This document shows positions 58,506 through 64,000 of a DNA stretch of 64,000 nucleotides, one piece after another (positions within the stretch are counted from its first letter, which is position 1; the number at the start of each line of letters is the position of its first letter). The stretch is taken from contig JAMJFZ010001133.1 of assembly GCA_026225945.1 (NCBI GenBank), forward strand, positions 17,761,501 to 17,825,500. The letters run 5' to 3'. The position numbers and the translations under genes are program-made. The notes under the pieces are model-generated. The model was not told where the DNA came from. It saw nothing but the letters and a program-made list of their open reading frames with translations, and did not search any database. Origin of the DNA: Cricetomys ansorgei (taxonomy: Eukaryota; Chordata; Mammalia; Rodentia; Nesomyidae).

Positions 58506-58595
58506 ATCGTTGAGTATGTTGAAGGCCTCGTTCAGGGCGATATCCAGCATCCCAATTCCTTTGGCGAAGAGTTTGTCCAAGTGCTCCCTGAAGTG
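58506..58595 (-). CDS. Cacna2d3: Cacna2d3 internal exon (VWA domain, first part)
   Basis: This is a partial CDS, one internal exon of 30 codons. It translates to HFREHLDKLFAKGIG followed by MLDIALNEAFNILND, which I recognise as the VWA domain of calcium channel alpha2/delta-3. That protein is an extracellular, membrane-anchored auxiliary subunit that promotes surface trafficking and function of CaV1/CaV2 channels. The exon boundaries come from a 3' splice site ending tgctgtttcag just above 58595, with a pyrimidine-rich tract and a branch-like cactaat at 58621-58627. The donor is GAT|gtaagc just below 58506. Both ends are phase 0. The donor has T at -1 and C at +6, so it is weaker than consensus. 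The next exon in transcription order is at 51884-51997 and continues the protein without a gap. Remembered mammalian orthologues read ILSD where this exon reads ILND. A pseudogene is unlikely because the frame is open and the splice sites are intact. Confidence 0.95.
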
Positions 58596-59094
58596 CTGAA
58601 ACAGCAATGCAGACAAACCCATTAGTGTCTGTCCTGTCGTGTGGAGCCAGCCTGGTAGGGCCTGAGCCTGCTTCAGCAAGATCAATGGCAGCCTCAAATG
58701 ACCAGGTTTTAGCTTTCCTTCCACATTCAAAACACAAAATATTCTATGTCCTATTTACCTTTTAATATTTATGTCTTTACTTTGTGTTCAGTTTAGGAAA
58801 AAAAATTATTGAATCTAGTGAAAAGTTCTTAGTTTGTCTGAAAGACTTGTCTCCAGTTTTCACTTCCTGAGATCCTCCCCCACCCTCGGGCATTGCTGGG
58901 CTGCTGGCCACATCAGGACTCGGGAGGTGTCCCCTCTGCATGGGAACTTATTATCAAGTGATTCGCTAGCTCCTCTGCCACACCCCCTCCTAACTGCTTC
59001 TGGGGGCTCAGTATTGATGTCACCCCCTTCCTATCTTAGAAGGCTTTCTCATGCCTTTTGCCTCTCAGACCAATTCACAGTGCTTCCTTTGTGG

Positions 59095-59500
59095 CATAGT
59101 TTGCTTCTCTGTGGCTGTAATCAAACACTGACCGAAAACAACTCCAGAGAGGAAAAGCTTGATTTCATCTTACAAGTCCCAGGTCAAAATCCATCACTGA
59201 AAGAAGTCAGATCAGGAGATCAAGGCAGTATCCTTGAGGTTTGAAACTGAAGCAGAGATCCTGGAGGAAATCTGCTTACTGTATTGTTCTTACGGCTTCT
59301 TCAGAGGCTTTCACACATAACTCAGGACCATCTGTCTAGGGATGGCACCACCCACAGTAGCTAGGCTCGCCCACATGAATCATGAGTCAAGAAACCCCCT
59401 ATAGACACGTCCACAGGCCAATCTAATGGAGGAATTTTCTCAACTGAGGTTCCCTCTTTCCAGGTATCTCTACTGTGTATCAAGTTGATAAAAACTCCCC
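59095..59500 (+). mobile_element. Abundant rodent interspersed repeat, copy 1
   Basis: The start 'gtttgcttctctgtggctgt' and 'aatcaaacactgaccgaaaa' runs through 'gggatggcaccacccacagt', then 'caatctaatggaggaatttt', to 'gtatcaagttgataaaaact'. I know this order from a common rodent repeat but cannot fix its family name. Same orientation as 61384-61862. Confidence 0.7.
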
Positions 59501-59939
59501 GGTATACTTTGCAACCTCAGGCTGCTAGCCTGTAGACTTATATCTGGCTTGCATTCAGCACTCCCGATAAGCAACTATCTAATTAAACTCTATCCCCACT
59601 CAAAACTGTTTACTTCATCATAGGCAGGACTCTGTCTCCTGGGTTTATCACATGGCAGAGAGACACAGAAGCTGCTCGGTTAGATATGTCTCAGGAGCAG
59701 GGATAAAGAGCAGATCTCATCACAACGTTGTACTCATGGCAAAGTGAAGCGGGCTACAAAACCAAAAGAACTTCGAGTAGTGGTCAGAAAAGGAATGAGC
59801 CTCTTTGGTAGCAGCCTGGAGTTGCTTCTGTTTGTTCTAGTCCTGTAGACCTCCAGCCTCAGCCTCATAAGAAAGCAACTATGAAACGCTGTGAAGAAGC
59901 ATGGTGCACAGGAACCGTGCATGCTTGAGTATGGACTTT

Positions 59940-60035
59940 GATTTTGTTTCTTTTAGCGGTCCATACTGAGGACAGATCCTGGCTTGTACACGCTGGGCAA
60001 GCACTATCCTGTTGTGCTACATCCCTGAGCTCTTT
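59940..60035 (-). mobile_element. ID-like SINE fragment, antisense
   Basis: 'cgctgggcaagcactatcct' followed by 'tgctacatccctgagctctt' is an antisense ID-type head. Confidence 0.65.
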
Positions 60036-60619
60036 ACCAATAAGCTGGTCCTTAACTGGTCCTGGGGGCATATCATTTGGGTTAGGCTCTGCCTTACAAG
60101 TCCATCTGGGACCATATCCATCACCCATGCTCAGCTGTGCTCAGTTACACAGGTTTACACTACATGGTTACCCTTCCACTTTAGTCCACATGCAGCTACG
60201 TGTCACACGCTGCCTCCGGCAAGGGCTGCTTTTACTGTCGGACATGGAGAGTCAAATGAAACAAACATGTTACAGAGATCGGTTCGCTACAAGGTCAGTT
60301 GATTTTTTGTTTTGTTTCCTGTTACAAATATTCATACAGTAGGTGAAAAAATATTTCGTCGAAGAGAGAGCTTCTAAAAAGTGCCATAGATGGAGGGTTC
60401 CTTCTTTGTTTCTCTTTCTTCTTTCCCTCCTCATTCTATACTGTGACCACTCCATGAAGTTCTTCTGGTTTTCTAACTATGCATTATTCTTTCCTACCCT
60501 TAACGTAAACCCAATCAACACCCTCATCTTAGAGCTGCATTTAACATTCAGCCCAGCTCTGCACAGAGTTGCCTTCCAGGAAATATTCCCGAGTTTGTGA
60601 CATCCACTGATTGCTGCTC
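60036..60619. other. Intronic DNA, nothing recognised
   Basis: Unique-looking sequence. A 134-codon plus-strand open frame at 59938-60342 begins in the ID fragment and shows no known domain. Confidence 0.4.
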
Positions 60620-60815
60620 TACCCAGTTTGGTAGCCATGGGTGACCTGTAGCTACTGACATTTAAGTTGAAATAAAATCAACCACCATTGAAAACCCTGC
60701 TCCTCTATAGCTCAAGCCGCCTCTCATGTGCTCGTCACCCCCTTATGGCGAGCGGCCACCTCATTGTCAGTGATCATCTGAGAACACTTCCATCACTGCA
60801 GAGGGTTTCTCTAAC
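60620..60815 (+). mobile_element. Ancient palindromic DNA transposon fragment
   Basis: 'gtttggtagccatgggtgac', 'ctgtagctactgacatttaa' and 'gagaacacttccatcactgc' follow the order of an old mammal-wide nonautonomous DNA transposon whose name I cannot fix. Confidence 0.5.
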
Positions 60816-60859
60816 AGTGCCAACCTGATGATACAAGGGTCAGAGCCATCGTTTTGGCT

Positions 60860-61290
60860 CATCATATCAATGATCTTGGTTGTCAAATTGCCTGGATGTG
60901 GAATCAACTGAGAAAATAGGCTGCTGGGCATACCTGTGAGGGATTTTCTCCTTCAGGCTATTTGAAGTGGCAGCACCCACCCTAACTGTGGGTGGCAACT
61001 TCTGGTGGCAGCCCAGGTAAAAGAGGAAAGCTTTACTTCCTGCCTGCTTGCCTTCTCAGCTCCTTTTCCAGTTTACCAAGCCTCCCAGGCTTCCAACATA
61101 GACTGAAGACCAATGGCTCTCCATGGCTCCCCTAAGTCTTCAGTGACAGACTGGGACTGCCAAGGCACCTGGACTCATGGAATGAGTAGCTATTGTTGGA
61201 TTGCCCAGACTGTATCCTATAAGTCAGTTCAAGAAATCCCATTCCTTCTACAGGTTCTGTTCCTCAAGAGATCTCTTAATGATACAGACG
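60860..61290 (+). mobile_element. LTR-like interspersed repeat, diverged copy
   Basis: The start 'gatcttggttgtcaaattgc', the middle 'agactgaagaccaatggctc' and 'agactgtatcctataagtca', and the end 'cctcaagagatctctta' parallel 25190-25683. More diverged. Confidence 0.65.
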
Positions 61291-61383
61291 GGGACCCAGG
61301 ACCCTTTTTCTTTCTTCTGACTTTCTCTTATAGCAACACATTGCGTATGGTTTGGATGAGACTACATCCTCCTTTTATGTCCT

Positions 61384-61862
61384 AGTTTCGTTTCGGCTGA
61401 TGTGATAAAATATCCTAATAAAGAGCAACTTAATGAAGCAAAGGTTTGTTTGGCTCACAATTCTAGACTGCAGTCCATCGCTGAGAGGACCTGCAGGCAG
61501 GAACTTGAATAGTTAGCGACGCTATGTCTACAGTCTTGAGCTTCCGTCCTTGCTGGAGTCCTTTTTTCAAAAAAAAGAAATTATTTGAAATATATTGATA
61601 TTTTGCTTGCATGCATGTCTGTGTGAATGTGCCTTGTTTGCGTCTTTATCTGCTTTTCGTATCTCACACCCTTTAGGAAGCCCTGCCTAGACCACGGTGC
61701 TGTCCACAATGGGACTTCTTTTATCAATTAACAATCAAGACAATCACTCACAGGCCTTGCCTAGAGATTGATCTGATCCAGATGAGCCCTCAGTAAGACT
61801 CTCCTCCCAGATGATTCTAGGTCACGCTCAGCTGACAATTAAAACTAACCAGAACACCTTCC
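61384..61862 (+). mobile_element. Abundant rodent interspersed repeat, copy 2, interrupted
   Basis: The left part has 'aaagagcaacttaatgaagc' and 'aaaggtttgtttggctcaca'. The right part has 'caattaacaatcaagacaat' and 'ctgacaattaaaactaacca'. The middle (about 61560-61680) does not fit and looks like an insertion or replaced segment. Confidence 0.6.
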
Positions 61863-62299
61863 CGGGTCAGGAAATGGGTTCATTCCTGAGACCTCCCGCT
61901 ATCATACAAGGACATTGACCCAGGACTTCTACTGCACTTCAGGAGAGAGCTGTCATCCCAGTAGGACGGTTGGGAAGTCAGCGGGTAAGCTTGGGTCCCA
62001 GCAGCCACCTGGCCATTGCAGGAGTACCCACATGGATGAAGCAAACAGCCTAGAAGAGATGTCCAGGGAGGCAGAGGGGGCGGGGGGAGAACGGGTCATG
62101 ACAACAGGGCTTGACCACTCAGTGCAGGCATACAAGGCCTTTTCAGGTGAGTGAACAGTACACTTGTGCCTTTACTCAGTTTTAGCTGGATTGGGGCATC
62201 TGAAGTGGGCCGTCACGAAGGTCCTGAAAGTCAAGATGATGCCTTGGCAAAGGAGCCCCATGAAAAAAGGACCCTCACGGTCCTACTTGTGCATCCCCT

Positions 62300-62612
62300 T
62301 CTTTGTGTTGAGGGCGTGTGTGCATGTACATGCATGAGCATAGCTGTGCTTCTGTGTACATGGAAGCTAGAGGACTATTTCAGGTCTCATTCCTCTGATG
62401 CTGCCCACCTTGGCTTTTGAGACAGCGTCTCTCCCTGGCCTGGCACTTGCCCAGTAAGCTTGGCCTGCTTAGGGATTCACCTGTCTCCCCCTCCTTAATG
62501 CTAGGACTCCAAGCATGTGCAAACCCACTAGCCTCTTTGACATGGTTTTGGAGATTGAACTCAGGTCCTCCTGCTTGCAAGGCAAGCACACTGTGGTTAT
62601 CACCACAGCCCA
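62300..62612 (-). mobile_element. Antisense B4/RSINE1 SINE
   Basis: A GT-rich tail, 'gctgcccaccttggcttttg', 'agacagcgtctctccctggc', 'cttaatgctaggactccaag' and the antisense head 'gaactcaggtcctcctgctt' then 'gcaaggcaagcaca'. Confidence 0.82.
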
Positions 62613-63725
62613 AGTCCTTACCCCTCTTCTTAATCACTGTCTCTGCACCTTGCTACTTACCAAGTGTCTGTGCCAGACAAATCACAGAGAGGCCCTTTAT
62701 GCCCAGTGGGCCCTTGGTGCTTAACAGTGACCTAACAGCCACTGCTTTAGCGTCATGGTATGGAGTGCTAAAGACCAATGCTAACTATGTATATCCCAAG
62801 CGTACTGTTTGGAAACCAACAAAGGCACCACTTTGTGGTAGTGATACAGGCTCACCACTCTGTATCCCGCTCCTTACCAGAATTCTTCTCCACTCAGAGT
62901 ATAGTCATGGGAAAATTCAGAAGTGGGTGTATTAAATCCCATCACAGTGTTACCACTGTGTGTATTAACATAACTGAGGTTCAACCCCTGGAGGCCCCAC
63001 AACAGAGAAACCCTGAACCAGAAGCTCTTGTTCTTTCTGTAACCAGAGACCATGAAGCCTCAGTCTTGCCATCTGTGGAACGGCCATGCAACTGCCTACG
63101 TGGTGTATGGAGCAGACTATATCAGGGATCAAGGCTACAGGAAGAATTTCTGTCCCATCCTGTCCCTATTCTGGCTCTCCTTTAGGACATTTTTCTTCTC
63201 TGAGCCTTCTTTTTCCTCTAAATACTCAAGAGCGCCGGGCTGGTGAAAGATTCACCTGATTGAATGGTGGTACAAGAAAGCAGCGGGAGAAAGGCTCTCT
63301 TCACTTCAGAATCACCAAGAGACTGTTCCCCATGGTTTGTGACAGGAAATGACAGGCACATCATCGCAGGGCAGCAGGGCTGCTGTCACTAAGAGACAGA
63401 GGATGCTTCTCCGTGAGCACCAGAACGACTTATCTAGAACGCATTCCCTGCCTGTGCTGAGGACATTTGAAGAAAGACATGACTTGGAGGGAACTAGGGT
63501 TCTATGGGTGGGAGCTCTGCCAAAGCCCAATTATCAGTTTTCTTTTTTTTAAGGGTGCTGCCAGCCCATCCCCGTGTTCTCCAGCTGTCCTCACAACCAT
63601 GCCATGGCTACAGTCATCCTTCTACGTACGTGTTGTCCTGTTTTTGTTTTTTTAAGTTTTCAAATCTTGCATAAATGATGGAAAAGAATTTATCAATATT
63701 TAAAGTTTAAAAAAGAAAATGAGAA
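62613..63725. other. Intronic DNA, nothing recognised
   Basis: No recognisable repeat or coding sequence. The expected upstream Cacna2d3 exon is not here. Confidence 0.45.
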
Positions 63726-63939
63726 GGTTGGTGGCTAAGAAGGTGGCTTAGTTGGTAAAGTACTCCTATCACAAGCATGAGGACCCAGAAGAACTCAGCT
63801 GGAATACAGGGAAGCAGAGGCTGGAGGCTCTTGGGAGCTCCCCGGCCAACTAGACTCGTCATTTGGTGAGCCACGGGTTCAGTGAGAGACCCTGTCTCAA
63901 AAATAAGGTGGAAAGCAAAAGAGGAACATCAACCAAACA

Positions 63940-63940
<1 letters not shown>
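63726..63940 (+). mobile_element. B4/RSINE1 SINE
   Basis: The head 'aaggtggcttagttggtaaa', 'caagcatgaggacccagaag', 'ttcagtgagagaccctgtct' and 'caaaaataaggtggaaagca' are diagnostic of RSINE1/B4. Confidence 0.9.
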
Positions 63941-63985
<45 letters not shown>

Positions 63986-63988
63986 GCG
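63941..63988 (+). repeat. (CA)n-(CG)n microsatellite
   Basis: About 21 CA units end in cgcgcg. It forms the expanded tail of the adjacent B4/RSINE1. The window ends just after it. Confidence 0.95.
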
Positions 63989-64000
63989 CCCTCCCAAAAC

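Larger units (their letters stand above)
58596..64000 (-). other. Cacna2d3: Cacna2d3 intron upstream of the HFREHL exon (partial)
   Basis: This is the intron preceding the first exon in the window. The exon expected upstream, which should end near DRTNKE and carry the DxSxS metal-binding loop, is not visible before 64000. Recognisable content is two copies of an abundant rodent repeat, an LTR-like element, an ancient DNA transposon, an ID-like fragment, a B4 and a terminal B4/RSINE1 with (CA)n. The 62630-63720 part looks unique. Confidence 0.85.

Noticed and set aside
1..64000. Gene nested in the Cacna2d3 intron (for example Lrtm1)
   Set aside because: No long leucine-rich-repeat frame or other conserved coding block occurs on either strand. 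No CpG-rich promoter was seen.

Overview
The window is vertebrate nuclear DNA from a muroid rodent. The evidence is tRNA-derived B2, B3 and B4/RSINE1 SINEs, Lx-type L1 3' ends, MaLR-type LTRs, the rodent hAT element URR1, long (TG)n and (GGAA)n tracts, and almost no protein-coding potential. Genus cannot be fixed by eye. Well-preserved B1 and ID copies are scarce, so an ordinary mouse or rat segment looks less likely than another muroid, but this is weak inference.

Only two protein-coding segments can be supported, both on the minus strand: exons at 58506-58595 (90 nt, 30 codons) and 51884-51997 (114 nt, 38 codons). Both are phase 0, have consensus splice sites, and join directly to give a continuous part of the von Willebrand factor A (VWA) domain of the voltage-gated calcium channel auxiliary subunit alpha2/delta-3 (Cacna2d3). 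The gene runs right to left. The window therefore holds 5.4 kb of the upstream intron, one exon, a 6.5-kb intron, a second exon, and nearly 52 kb of the following intron, in which no further exon was recognised.

Layout from left to right: 1-20 kb has an old B1 fragment, B4, B2 and B3 SINEs, MaLR LTRs, a GC-poor-context CCCTATGCCAC-type minisatellite near 6.7 kb, hAT fragments and several (TG)n tracts. 20-32 kb has (TG)n and (GGAA)n tracts, a 3 x 61-bp minisatellite, an LTR-like element, a long hairpin-forming inverted repeat at 29.5 kb and a 430-bp purine tract at 31.9 kb. 32-51 kb has a diverged local duplication (35.4/36.2 kb), a full-length URR1, L1 fragments, MIR, MER5A-like and MaLR copies. 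51-64 kb carries the two exons among MIR, SINE, LTR-like and DNA-transposon fragments, ending in a B4/RSINE1 plus (CA)n.

There is no operon-like gene cooperation here: everything outside the two exons is intronic. No bacterial-type system, CRISPR array, tRNA gene, rRNA gene or CpG-island promoter was seen. The items most worth a second look are the 34-bp-arm inverted repeat, the 35.4/36.2-kb duplication, the two frame-preserving VWA exons (one with a weak-looking donor), and the shared plus-strand (antisense to the gene) orientation of the LTR copies.
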